DNA of 64,000 bases from UKL13-2 sp044229235 (GTDB lineage Bacteria; Pseudomonadota; Gammaproteobacteria; Burkholderiales; Usitatibacteraceae), in NCBI GenBank assembly GCA_044229235.1, contig JBGATH010000018.1, positions 16,081 through 80,080 of the forward strand, in the 5' to 3' direction. Within the stretch, counting starts at the first letter, position 1. Each line of letters begins with the position of its first letter. The notes under the pieces were generated by a model. The model was not told the origin of the DNA. It saw only the letters and a program-made list of their open reading frames with translations, and made no database searches. The position numbers were made by a program, and so were the translations under genes. Shown in pieces: positions 35,749 through 43,478 of the stretch.

Positions 35749-36162
35749 ATGGCCGAATTCATTTCCCAAAACATCATGCTGGTCGCCCTGTTTCTGATCA
35801 GTGGCGCCATGGTCGTCTGGCCGTCGATCGGCAAGTTGATGGGTGGTGGCCGTGATATCGGCACGCTGGAGGCGACTCGTCTGATGAATTCAGGCAACGC
35901 GCTGGTGCTGGATATCCGCGATACCGGTGAGTTCAACGGCGGTCGGATACCGAAGTCCAAGAACATTCCGCTGGCCGAGATTGACAAGCGTGTCGATGAA
36001 ATCTCCAAGTTCAAGGACAAGCCGGTCATTGTTACCTGCCGCAGCAATTCCCGCGCCGGTACCGCGGCCAAGCTGCTGAAGCAACGCGGTTTCGGCGACG
36101 TGTACCAGCTCGACGGGGGCTTTCTCGCCTGGCAGCAGGCGAGCCTGCCGGTGGAGAAGTAG
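35749..36162 (+). CDS. Membrane-anchored single-domain rhodanese (YibN-like)
   Basis: A 137-residue protein with one N-terminal membrane segment (IMLVALFLISGAMVVW, about residues 9-25) and a rhodanese domain (about 38-132) whose active-site loop is CRSNSRAGTAA with Cys97. Members are thought to act in sulphur transfer or redox protection at the inner membrane. The ATG at 35749 was chosen because the upstream extension is not conserved in character. It begins the run rhodanese-grxC-secB-SH3-gpsA, with only 7 bp to grxC, an order shared with many beta- and gammaproteobacteria. Confidence 0.88.
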   Translation: MAEFISQNIMLVALFLISGAMVVWPSIGKLMGGGRDIGTLEATRLMNSGNALVLDIRDTGEFNGGRIPKSKNIPLAEIDKRVDEISKFKDKPVIVTCRSNSRAGTAAKLLKQRGFGDVYQLDGGFLAWQQASLPVEK

Positions 36163-36169
36163 GGTCGTC

Positions 36170-36427
36170 ATGTCACGAGTATTGATGTATTCCACAGGTG
36201 TTTGCCCCTACTGCCAGATGGCGGAACGCCTCCTCAAGTCGCGCGGTGTCGCCGAGATCGAGAAAATTCGTATCGATCTGGATCCGGAAAAACGCGACGA
36301 AATGATGTCGCGCACCGGTCGCCGTACCGTGCCGCAAATCTATATTGGCGACCGCCACGTCGGCGGGTTTGATGACCTGTCGGCGCTGGACCGGGAGGGT
36401 GCCCTCATGCCCCTGCTCGACGCTTGA
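36170..36427 (+). CDS. grxC: Glutaredoxin 3
   Basis: An 85-residue thioredoxin-fold protein that reduces disulphides using glutathione. The active site is CPYC (Cys12, Cys15) at the end of strand 1 (VLMYSTGVCPYCQMAERLL). The cis-proline turn TVPQIYIGD and the glutathione-binding GGFDDLSALDREG complete the family pattern. It lies 7 bp after the rhodanese gene and 51 bp before secB, so it is very probably co-transcribed with both. Confidence 0.97.
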   Translation: MSRVLMYSTGVCPYCQMAERLLKSRGVAEIEKIRIDLDPEKRDEMMSRTGRRTVPQIYIGDRHVGGFDDLSALDREGALMPLLDA

Positions 36428-36478
36428 TCCAGCTCTTTTTGAATATCAGCAACAAGTCTTATTAACCAAGGAACGTCC

Positions 36479-36970
36479 ATGACCGAAGCCGTCGACCAAA
36501 CCCAACCCTTCTTCTCCATCGAAAAGATCTATGTAAAGGATTTGTCGCTGGAAATCCCCAATGCACCGCAGATTTTTCTCGAGCGCAACCCACCGCAGGT
36601 CGACGTGCAGCTGCACCACGTTTCCACCAAGGTCGACGAAGGCGTGTACCAGACTGAACTCACGCTCACCATTACCGCCAAGGTCGCCGACAAGACCATG
36701 TTCCTGGTTGAAGCCAACCAGGCCGGCATCTTTGCCATTCGCAACGTTCCCGACCAGGAAATGTCGCAGATTCTCGGCATCGGCAACCCGAACATTCTGT
36801 ATCCCTACGCCCGTGAAACGGTGTCCGACGCGATTGTGCGCGCCGGTTTTCCGCCGGTGTTGCTCAACCCGGTGAACTTCGAAGCCCTGTTCGTCGCCCA
36901 ACAACAGCAAGCTGCCGCCGACCAGGCTGCTGCGCCGGCAGCTGCGCCCGCCGCGGCCGTCACCCACTAG
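36479..36970 (+). CDS. secB: Protein-export chaperone SecB
   Basis: A tetrameric cytosolic chaperone that holds preproteins unfolded and passes them to SecA. At 163 residues it shows FSIEKIYVKDLSLEIPNAP, VDEGVYQTELTLTITAKV, QAGIFAIRNVP, and the highly conserved LYPYARETVSDAIVRAGFPP followed by LLNPVNFEALF. The C-terminal tail is Gln/Ala-rich low complexity, as in other SecB proteins. It lies in the grxC-secB-gpsA neighbourhood, a classic proteobacterial order. Confidence 0.97.
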   Translation: MTEAVDQTQPFFSIEKIYVKDLSLEIPNAPQIFLERNPPQVDVQLHHVSTKVDEGVYQTELTLTITAKVADKTMFLVEANQAGIFAIRNVPDQEMSQILGIGNPNILYPYARETVSDAIVRAGFPPVLLNPVNFEALFVAQQQQAAADQAAAPAAAPAAAVTH

Positions 36971-36994
36971 CCGGGATTGGTGCAAAATAGCGGC

Positions 36995-37498
36995 ATGAGA
37001 CTTTTCATGTCCCGTTCCGCATCCCGGTCAAGCGCCGTCGCCATGGTGACGGCGTTTTACTTTGTGTCAGCGCCGGCGTGGCCCCAGCAAGCCGCCCCGG
37101 CAGTGAGCGCGCCTGCCGCAAGTTTTGTGACAATCGGTGAAAAACCGGCAGTGGTGTTCGATTCGCCTTCCGCCAAGGGCAATCGTACGTTCGTGCTGTC
37201 ACGCCTGTGTCCGCTGGAAGTGCTGGTAAAGCTGGACAAGTGGACCAAGATTCGCGATGCCGAAGGAAGTGTCGGCTGGGTTGAGAATGGCGCGCTTGGT
37301 GAACGCCGCCATGTGCAGGTGGTGGCGACGTTTGCCGAGGTGAGAACTGCGGGGTCACCCGCAGCGCCGCTGGTTTTTGAAGCACAGCGCGGCGTGCTGC
37401 TGGAGGTGACCGGCGCGGTGGCCGATGGCTGGATTCCGGTAAGGCACCGTGACGGCCAGTCCGGCGTAGTCCGGACCAGCCAGGTCTGGGGTGGTTAG
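36995..37498 (+). CDS. Exported bacterial-SH3-type protein
   Basis: A roughly 167-residue protein with an N-terminal basic region and hydrophobic segment (AVAMVTAFYFVSAPAWPQQA) that reads as a signal peptide. It then carries two SH3-like repeats: about residues 45-100, centred on LSRLCPLEVLVKLDKWTKIR and GSVGWVENGALG, and about 110-165, centred on EVTGAVADGWIPVRHRDGQS and GVVRTSQVWG. Such domains usually bind peptidoglycan stem peptides or other cell-wall ligands in the periplasm. Start codons at 36995 and 37007 are both possible. It lies between secB and gpsA, 31 bp before the gpsA GTG. Confidence 0.75.
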   Translation: MRLFMSRSASRSSAVAMVTAFYFVSAPAWPQQAAPAVSAPAASFVTIGEKPAVVFDSPSAKGNRTFVLSRLCPLEVLVKLDKWTKIRDAEGSVGWVENGALGERRHVQVVATFAEVRTAGSPAAPLVFEAQRGVLLEVTGAVADGWIPVRHRDGQSGVVRTSQVWGG

Positions 37499-37529
37499 CG
37501 ACCGCGATGCGCCCAGGAGATAGCGCGGC

Positions 37530-38513
37530 GTGAACATCGCGGTACTTGGCGCAGGCGCCTGGGGGACTGCACTGGCGATTTCGTTCTCGAGCCGGCACGT
37601 GGTTTCGCTGTGGGCGCGGGATCCTCATCAGGCCGATGCCATGTCGCGCGACCGCGTGAACCAGCGCTACCTGCCTGAAGCAAGGCTGCCCGACAACGTG
37701 CGGCTCCTCGCGGATTTTGCCGTCGCTACCGGCGACGCGGATTGCATTGTGATCGCAACTTCAACCAGCGGTCTCGCGGAAACGGTGCTGGCCGCACGGC
37801 ATCTTCACGCACCGATCGTCTGGGTGTGCAAGGGGTTTGATCGCGACACCGGCAGGCTGCCGCATGAGACCGTGGCGGGCATCCTGCCTGCCGATGCCCG
37901 CTACGGCGCGCTGAGCGGGCCGAGCTTTGCCGCCGAGGTTGCGCGCGGCCTTCCCTGCGCGCTCACTCTGGCCGCGAACAACTTCGAATTTGCCCAGAAA
38001 ATGGCTTCCGAACTTAACGGGCCTTCCCTGCGCATCTACTCGAGCGACGATCTGGTGGGTGTCGAACTGGGCGGTGCGCTCAAGAACGTGATGGCAATCG
38101 CCGCGGGTATTTGCGATGGCATGCAACTGGGCACGAATGCGCGCGCCGCGCTGATCACCCGTGGCCTTGCGGAAATGGTGCGGCTAGGCGTCGCGATGGG
38201 CGGCAAACCGGAGACCTTCATGGGCCTGACCGGGCTCGGCGACCTGGTATTGACGGCCACCGGCAGCCTGTCGCGCAACCGCGCGGTCGGCATTGGCCTG
38301 GCCGAAGGCAAATCACTTGACCAGGTCCTCGCCGGGCTGGGGCACGTCGCAGAAGGCGTCAATTCGGCCCAGACCGCACTGCGGCTCGCACATGCCAGGC
38401 GGGTCGAGATGCCCATTACCGAAGCGGTGAATGCGGTGCTGTTCGATCACGCTGATCCGCGTGAAACCGTCAAGCGCCTGCTGTCGCGTGAAGCCAAGTC
38501 GGAGGTGCGGTGA
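37530..38513 (+). CDS. gpsA: Glycerol-3-phosphate dehydrogenase [NAD(P)+]
   Basis: Reduces dihydroxyacetone phosphate to sn-glycerol 3-phosphate, the precursor of phospholipid backbones. The 327-residue protein starts with a GTG (MNIAVLGAGAWGTALAI, a Rossmann GxGxxG motif). It has the conserved SGPSFAAEVARGLPCALTL stretch, VELGGALKNVMAIAAGI with the catalytic lysine, and FMGLTGLGDLVLTATG. AGGAG lies 10 bases before the GTG. The plsY acyltransferase that uses its product lies 2.3 kb downstream. Confidence 0.96.
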   Translation: MNIAVLGAGAWGTALAISFSSRHVVSLWARDPHQADAMSRDRVNQRYLPEARLPDNVRLLADFAVATGDADCIVIATSTSGLAETVLAARHLHAPIVWVCKGFDRDTGRLPHETVAGILPADARYGALSGPSFAAEVARGLPCALTLAANNFEFAQKMASELNGPSLRIYSSDDLVGVELGGALKNVMAIAAGICDGMQLGTNARAALITRGLAEMVRLGVAMGGKPETFMGLTGLGDLVLTATGSLSRNRAVGIGLAEGKSLDQVLAGLGHVAEGVNSAQTALRLAHARRVEMPITEAVNAVLFDHADPRETVKRLLSREAKSEVR

Positions 38514-38580
38514 AGTTGCCGCATGCGCCAGACTGATCTCCATCCCAGTTTCCCAGAAATAACATTCCCGGAGCCCTGCC

Positions 38581-39597
38581 ATGCCCAAGAAGTCTGCGAC
38601 CAAGAAATCCGAGTCAGTTGCCAGGAAAGAGCCGAAGCCACCCGCTGCCCGAAAGGCCGCGGCAGCAGCAGCTGCGGCGCTATCTGATCCGCGCGTCAAC
38701 CCGGCACAGAAGGCGGAGGTGCTGATTGAAGCGCTTCCCTATATCCAGCGCTTCTGGGACAAGAACATTGTGGTGAAGTACGGCGGCAACGCCATGACGG
38801 ACGTGAGTTTGCAGGAGGACTTCGCCGAGGATATTACGCTACTGAAACTGATTGGCATGAATCCGGTGGTGGTGCATGGTGGCGGTCCGCAGATCAACAA
38901 GACCCTGGAGCGGATTGGCAAGCAGGGGCAGTTCATCCAGGGAATGCGTGTCACCGATGACGAAACGCTGGACGTTGTGGAAATGGTGCTCGGTGGGCTG
39001 GTCAACCAGGAAATCGTCACGCTGATCAACAGGGCCGGCGGCAAAGCGGTAGGCTTGACCGGCAAAGACGGCAACTTCATCCATGCCCGCAAGATGACCA
39101 TCACCTCCAAGGACGACAAGCGCAAGAAGATCGATATCGGCCTTGTCGGCGAAGTCGTGAAAATCGACACTGCCATCATCGACCTGCTCGACAGCCAGGA
39201 CTTCATTCCGGTGATCGCCCCGCTGGGCGTCGATGAAAACGGCGTGGCTTACAACATCAACGCCGACGTCGTCGCCGGCAAGATTGCCGTGGCGCTGCAG
39301 GCGGAAAAGCTGGTCATTCTGACCAATACCAAGGGGGTTCTGGACAAGAAGGGCAAGCTGCTAACAGGCCTCAATCCCGCCCGGATCACCGAACTCGTCG
39401 CCGATGGCACCATCTCCGGCGGGATGATCCCGAAGATTGATTTCGCGCTGGACGCGGTCAAGAACGGTGTGAAGACCGCGCACATTATCGATGGCCGCGT
39501 ACCCCACGCGCTGCTGCTGGAGGTGCTGACCAATGAGGGCGTGGGGACCCTGATCCGCGGCGCGGCGGCGAACCGCGGGCCCGCCAGCAACCGCTGA
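38581..39597 (+). CDS. argB: Acetylglutamate kinase with a basic, Ala-rich N-terminal extension
   Basis: Phosphorylates N-acetylglutamate in arginine synthesis. The kinase core begins near residue 35 and is intact: VVKYGGNAMTD, VVHGGGPQINKTLERIG, VTDDETLDVVEMVLGG, NADVVAGKIAVALQAEKLV, and the C-terminal GRVPHALLLEVLTNEGVGT. The first 34 residues are unusual: a Lys/Ser/Pro/Ala-rich low-complexity stretch ending in eight alanines. The start is supported by GGAG 8 bases before the ATG, and no later ATG precedes the core. The extension is likely disordered; its function is unknown. Confidence 0.95.
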   Translation: MPKKSATKKSESVARKEPKPPAARKAAAAAAAALSDPRVNPAQKAEVLIEALPYIQRFWDKNIVVKYGGNAMTDVSLQEDFAEDITLLKLIGMNPVVVHGGGPQINKTLERIGKQGQFIQGMRVTDDETLDVVEMVLGGLVNQEIVTLINRAGGKAVGLTGKDGNFIHARKMTITSKDDKRKKIDIGLVGEVVKIDTAIIDLLDSQDFIPVIAPLGVDENGVAYNINADVVAGKIAVALQAEKLVILTNTKGVLDKKGKLLTGLNPARITELVADGTISGGMIPKIDFALDAVKNGVKTAHIIDGRVPHALLLEVLTNEGVGTLIRGAAANRGPASNR

Positions 39598-39615
39598 TGG
39601 AAAACCCCTTATCCC

Positions 39616-39672
39616 GCGCGCCTTCCAGGGCAAAAATGGCCTGAAAGGCGCGCCAATGCTGGTGTTTGGCTG
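39616..39672 (+). repeat. Dispersed hairpin repeat, copy 2
   Basis: The clearest copy: GCGCGCCTTCCAGG pairs with CCTGAAAGGCGCGC at 13 of 14 positions across a GCAAAAATGG-type loop, followed by the tail CCAATGCTGGTGTTTGGC. It lies between argB (stop 39597) and the ybaK-like gene (start 39691). Confidence 0.8.
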
Positions 39673-39690
39673 AGTTGCCAGGTCTTCCGC

Positions 39691-40173
39691 ATGTCCAAAC
39701 CTTCCGAGACGCCCGCCACCACCGTGCTGAGAAAGCACGGCGTGCAATACACCGAGCACCTTTATGAGTACGTCGAACACGGCGGCACGTCCGTGTCCTC
39801 ATCCTCCCTCGGGGTTGACGAACACCACGTTGTCAAGACGCTGATTTTTGAGGACGATGCGCGCCGGCCCTTGTGCGTGTTGATGCACGGCGACCGCAAG
39901 GTGAGTACCAAGGAGCTGGCGCGGCAGATCGGTGCCAAGCGTGTCGCGCCCTGCAAGCCGGAGGATGCGATGCGGCACTCAGGCTATCAGATTGGCGGCT
40001 GTTCGCCGTTCGGCCTGCGCAAGCCCATGCCGGTGTATATGGAGGGCAGCATTCTCGCCATCGAGCGCATCCTCATCAATGGCGGCAAGCGCGGCTTTCT
40101 CGTCGGACTGCCACCCGGGGAAGTGGTTCGAATCGTCAAACCGACGCTGGTGACGGTTGGCCTGGCTGACTAG
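39691..40173 (+). CDS. ybaK: Cys-tRNA(Pro)/Cys-tRNA(Cys) deacylase, YbaK type
   Basis: A 160-residue member of the YbaK/EbsC family, which hydrolyses Cys-tRNA(Pro) mischarged by prolyl-tRNA synthetase. Family landmarks are the start PATTVLRKHGVQYTEHLYEY, the LGVDEHHVVKTLIFE stretch with the conserved catalytic Lys, GDRKVSTKELARQIGAKRV, YQIGGCSPFG, and the strand ILINGGKRGFLVGLPP. It is convergent with the DUF2905 gene, 13 bp away, and follows a repeat copy directly upstream. Confidence 0.92.
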   Translation: MSKPSETPATTVLRKHGVQYTEHLYEYVEHGGTSVSSSSLGVDEHHVVKTLIFEDDARRPLCVLMHGDRKVSTKELARQIGAKRVAPCKPEDAMRHSGYQIGGCSPFGLRKPMPVYMEGSILAIERILINGGKRGFLVGLPPGEVVRIVKPTLVTVGLAD

Positions 40174-40186
40174 CTGCGGGTGAGCG

Positions 40187-40387
40187 TCAAATCTTGATCA
40201 GACGCGACAGCAGCGTCAGCAGCACGCTGATCAGCACCGTGCTGGTGATGGGCAGAAAGTAATCGCGATTGTTGTGCCGGAAACGCAGATCGCCGGGTAA
40301 TCTCCAAAGCCCGTACTTTGAAAGTTGCGGGGCAAACAGGCCCAGCAATATCGTGGCCAGCGCGATGAGCACAATCCACTTCAGCAT
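40187..40387 (-). CDS. Small membrane protein, DUF2905 family
   Basis: A 66-residue protein with two hydrophobic segments, KWIVLIALATILLGLFAP (about 3-20) and ITSTVLISVLLTLLSRLI (about 47-64). They flank the conserved loop LSKYGLWRLPGDLRFR, the hallmark of DUF2905 proteins. Function is unknown; it should lie in the inner membrane. Its ATG directly abuts the folB stop codon, so it is translated from the same mRNA. Confidence 0.85.
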   Translation of the reverse strand: MLKWIVLIALATILLGLFAPQLSKYGLWRLPGDLRFRHNNRDYFLPITSTVLISVLLTLLSRLIKI

Positions 40388-40756
40388 TTACGCCTGCTTC
40401 CCGGCTTCACGCGAACGCGCGATGGTCACACCGACCTGCTTCACGTTGCGGATATGGGCAATCTTGGCGACGCTGACTTTCACCCATTGCGCCTGGAAGT
40501 CGTGAAGAACGACCTGGGTGATGTGTTCGGCCAGCGCCTCCAGCAACTTGAAATGCTGCTCCTTGAGATCGGACTGAATGCGCTCGACGACCTTGCCATA
40601 ATCGACCGTGTCGCGAATGTTGTCGCTGTTGCCGGCACGATGGGTATCGAGGCCGATTTCGAGGTTGAAATCCAGTGTCTGCGGGCGCAATTTTTCCCAC
40701 TCGTAGATCCCAATCCACGCCTCGGCGCGCAACTCGCGGATGAAGATGATGTCCAT
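40388..40756 (-). CDS. folB: Dihydroneopterin aldolase
   Basis: Converts 7,8-dihydroneopterin to 6-hydroxymethyl-dihydropterin in folate synthesis. The 122-residue protein shows the start MDIIFIRELRAEAWIGIYEWE, the VDYGKVVERIQSDLKEQHFK helix region with the pterin-binding Glu following in LLEALAEHI, and the central strand VKVSVAKIAHIRNVKQVGV. Its length is normal. It is divergent from plsY across a 23-bp gap, as in many proteobacteria. Confidence 0.93.
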   Translation of the reverse strand: MDIIFIRELRAEAWIGIYEWEKLRPQTLDFNLEIGLDTHRAGNSDNIRDTVDYGKVVERIQSDLKEQHFKLLEALAEHITQVVLHDFQAQWVKVSVAKIAHIRNVKQVGVTIARSREAGKQA

Positions 40757-40779
40757 GCGATCTATTGTAGAGTAGCGCC

Positions 40780-41421
40780 ATGATGAATTCCCTGATCGCG
40801 ATCATCCTCGCGTACCTGATCGGTTCTCTGTCGTTTGCCGTCATTGTCAGCTGGGCGATGGGTTTGCCTGACCCGCACACCTATGGTTCGGGCAACCCGG
40901 GCGCCACCAATGTGCTGCGCACCGGCAAGAAGCTTGCCGCGCTGCTGACCTTGCTCGGCGATGCGGCAAAGGGCTGGTTCGCCGTATGGATGGCGCAGCG
41001 TTACGCCGGTGAGTTTGAACTTTCATCGGGCACCATCGCCGGCGTTGCCATGGCGGTTTTCCTGGGCCACCTGTTTCCGGTGTTCTTTCGTTTTCTTGGC
41101 GGCAAGGGTGTCGCCACCGTCCTGGGCATCCTGCTCGCCATCAGCGGCTGGTTGGGCCTCGCCACACTGGTCACCTGGCTGATCATCGCGGTGTTCTTTC
41201 GCTACTCCTCACTGGCGGCCATCGTCGCGTCCGTATTCGCGCCTTTGTATTGCTTCTTCCTGTTTGGCATGTCGGCGGCCCTGCCGGCGGTCATACTCAT
41301 GTCGGCGCTGCTGGTTTGGCGTCACAAGGAAAATATTCGCAAACTGGCCAATGGCACGGAGTCAAAGATCGGCGCAAAGAAGGCGCCCCCGGCCGACGCG
41401 CCTGGCGATTCGGCAGGTTAG
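40780..41421 (+). CDS. plsY: Acyl-phosphate:glycerol-3-phosphate acyltransferase
   Basis: An inner-membrane enzyme that acylates sn-glycerol 3-phosphate from acyl phosphate, the first step of phospholipid synthesis. The 213-residue protein has about five membrane segments and the three conserved cytoplasmic loops: SGNPGATNVLRTGKK, HLFPVFFRFLGGKGVAT, and the late loop VWRHKENIRKLANGTE. The C-terminus is a short Lys/Ala/Pro-rich tail. It uses the product of gpsA, which lies upstream on the same strand. Confidence 0.95.
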   Translation: MMNSLIAIILAYLIGSLSFAVIVSWAMGLPDPHTYGSGNPGATNVLRTGKKLAALLTLLGDAAKGWFAVWMAQRYAGEFELSSGTIAGVAMAVFLGHLFPVFFRFLGGKGVATVLGILLAISGWLGLATLVTWLIIAVFFRYSSLAAIVASVFAPLYCFFLFGMSAALPAVILMSALLVWRHKENIRKLANGTESKIGAKKAPPADAPGDSAG

Positions 41422-41454
41422 GCGCGCCCGGTTCTTCGCCGGCTGTGGAGACGG

Positions 41455-42231
41455 CTAACGGCCATACCCCAGCAAACCAAGTACGCGCTGGGATACGCCC
41501 GGTGGAAGTGCTGACAGCAGCCACATGCCGAAACTCAGCGTCCACGGAAAACTGATGCGGGCGCGATTTCGGGCAAGTCCATGGCGTATGCGGCGCGCAG
41601 CGTCTTCGGCAGAAAGCTGGAAGGGCTTCGCGGCAGGAAAGCGCCGGCTCATCGGCGTATCAATGAAGCCGGGCATGACCACCGTGAGAGAAATACCTTC
41701 GGGTGCCAGTAATGCCCGCATGGCATCACCATAGTTGCTGATGGCTGCCTTGGTCGCCGAATAGGTCGGCGTCACTGGCATGCCGACCCGCGCGGCCAGC
41801 GAGGCAACCAGGGCAATCTGCCCCCGCCGGCGCGCACGAAACAACGGCAGCGCGGTGGCGACCGTGGCCAAGGCGCCACGCAGGTTGACATCAATCACGC
41901 TCGCAACATCCTCCCACCGCTCGCCGCCGCCGTCGGCCGCGTTGGTGATGCCGGCATTGACGATAAGCAGATCCGGCGGCGATGCCGCCAGCATGTCGCC
42001 AAAGCGTTGCATGAAGTCATCGGTGAGTTTCAGATCTGCCTTGCAGCACTCCACGCGCGCGCCGCGCCGCAGGCACTCATCAGCCACTTTGCCAAGGCGA
42101 TCATCATCGCGACCGTGCAGCAGCAGCGTCACACCGGGTGCAGCGTACTCCATGGCCAGCGCGCTGCCGAGGCCGCTGGAGGCGCCGGTGATGGCAACGA
42201 CCCCGGGCGCAGTGCCTTCACGCATGATCAT
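41455..42231 (-). CDS. Short-chain dehydrogenase/reductase
   Basis: A 258-residue SDR oxidoreductase with the cofactor motif TGASSGLGSALAMEY, the structural NAG (VNAGIT), the catalytic Ser in LVASLAAR and the Tyr/Lys pair in YSATK. The C-terminal part (SFPWTLSFGMWLLSALPP) is hydrophobic, suggesting a membrane-associated or lipid substrate. Its start overlaps the glycosyltransferase stop by 4 bp, so the two are translationally coupled. That pairing points to cell-surface polysaccharide or glycolipid synthesis, but the reaction is unknown. Confidence 0.85.
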   Translation of the reverse strand: MIMREGTAPGVVAITGASSGLGSALAMEYAAPGVTLLLHGRDDDRLGKVADECLRRGARVECCKADLKLTDDFMQRFGDMLAASPPDLLIVNAGITNAADGGGERWEDVASVIDVNLRGALATVATALPLFRARRRGQIALVASLAARVGMPVTPTYSATKAAISNYGDAMRALLAPEGISLTVVMPGFIDTPMSRRFPAAKPFQLSAEDAARRIRHGLARNRARISFPWTLSFGMWLLSALPPGVSQRVLGLLGYGR

Positions 42232-43400
42232 GCCCCGGGGCGCGCCGCATCGAGCTGCTGCAACATCGCGTCGACAATCGCGAAGTGTTGTGGCCAGGTC
42301 GTTGGCCGATACCGTTGCATGCGCACAAGCTGGCTGCTGCGCAGGGCACTTTGCGGTGCCGTGTATTCACGCACCAGCGCCTCCCATCGGCCACCATCGA
42401 GCGGATCGGCGTATTCGGGGATGTCACCAGCGATTTCGCGAAATACCGGCAATTCGCTGCAGATTGCGGGCACATTGCGCGCCAGTGCTTCGGCCAGCGG
42501 CAAGCCGTACCCTTCCGCAAATGACGGGAACAGCAGGGCCTGCGCGTGATGCAGCCAGGTGTTCAGGTCGCGATCGCTGCATGCAGGCCGCTCGATGATG
42601 ATTCCCTGCAACTGCTCGCAGCGTTCCAGCAAGTCCACCACGTTCTCGCATTCCCAGCCGCGCTGGCCGATGACGACAAGTCGCGGTACGGCGTCGCCCA
42701 TCGTGGCGTGCAACTTGCGCCACAGTTGTAGAAGCATCCAGTGATTCTTGCGCGGCTCGATGGTGCCGAGCACCAGAAAATAAGGCTCCTGCAACAGCCG
42801 CGGCCCGGCAGGCGAGATCGGGAGCCCGGGTGCGAGCGGCGCAACTACCGTCGGCGGCAGCTGCCACTGCTGTTTGGCGGCAAATTGCGTGAGCACGTCG
42901 AGCGTATGCCGGGAATTGGCGACCACCCCGGCGCTAAGGTGTATGGCAGCGCGCATGCGCGCGATGTGCTTGCGACCTTCGCCGGGCCGGCAGTATTCCG
43001 GATGGGTAATGGGGATCAGGTCGTGCACAACCACGATCGGCCGCGCCCCGGCGCGCCGCAGTCCGATTGCGTAGCGGCGGTTTTCCAGGCCGATATGCCC
43101 GGTGTTGAAAAGATAGCTGCCTGGAAAGCCAAGGCAAAGCCAGCGCCAGAGTACGGCCTTGAAGACACAGCGCACGGCCAGCCAGGACATTGGCAATTGG
43201 GCGTCCTGCAAGGCGCCAAACATCTTCACAGAGTCAGTCGCCGACAGTGGTGCGCTGAATGGTCCGACGCTTAGTACCGCCCGCGCGTTGCCGGCATAGT
43301 GATCGATATAGGCGAGGCTGACGCGGTCGATGCCGGTGGGCAGCGTTCGCGTCAGGCGCCGGTACATCAGGCGTGTCACATCGATCAATAAGGGGGTCAC
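42228..43400 (-). CDS. Glycosyltransferase family 4-like protein
   Basis: A 390-residue GT-B glycosyltransferase. The C-terminal donor domain has VLGTIEPRKNHWMLLQLW, VVIGQRGWECENVV, ALLFPSFAEGYGLPLAEALA (the nucleotide-sugar-binding glutamates) and VPAICSELPVFREIAGD. The N-terminal domain begins LLIDVTRLMYRRLTRTLPTG and then GIDRV, typical of capsule or LPS glycosyltransferases. It is cytoplasmic or peripheral. It is coupled to the SDR gene downstream by a 4-bp overlap. Donor and acceptor cannot be read from sequence; a role in the same surface polysaccharide as the kpsS-like gene is possible. Confidence 0.85.
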   Translation of the reverse strand: MTPLLIDVTRLMYRRLTRTLPTGIDRVSLAYIDHYAGNARAVLSVGPFSAPLSATDSVKMFGALQDAQLPMSWLAVRCVFKAVLWRWLCLGFPGSYLFNTGHIGLENRRYAIGLRRAGARPIVVVHDLIPITHPEYCRPGEGRKHIARMRAAIHLSAGVVANSRHTLDVLTQFAAKQQWQLPPTVVAPLAPGLPISPAGPRLLQEPYFLVLGTIEPRKNHWMLLQLWRKLHATMGDAVPRLVVIGQRGWECENVVDLLERCEQLQGIIIERPACSDRDLNTWLHHAQALLFPSFAEGYGLPLAEALARNVPAICSELPVFREIAGDIPEYADPLDGGRWEALVREYTAPQSALRSSQLVRMQRYRPTTWPQHFAIVDAMLQQLDAARPGA

Positions 43401-43478
43401 GGGATGGGCGGTTGGTCTTTGTGCACCAAGGGTAACAAAGAAACCATCGCATCAACGATACCGGAAATGCAGCAAGCC

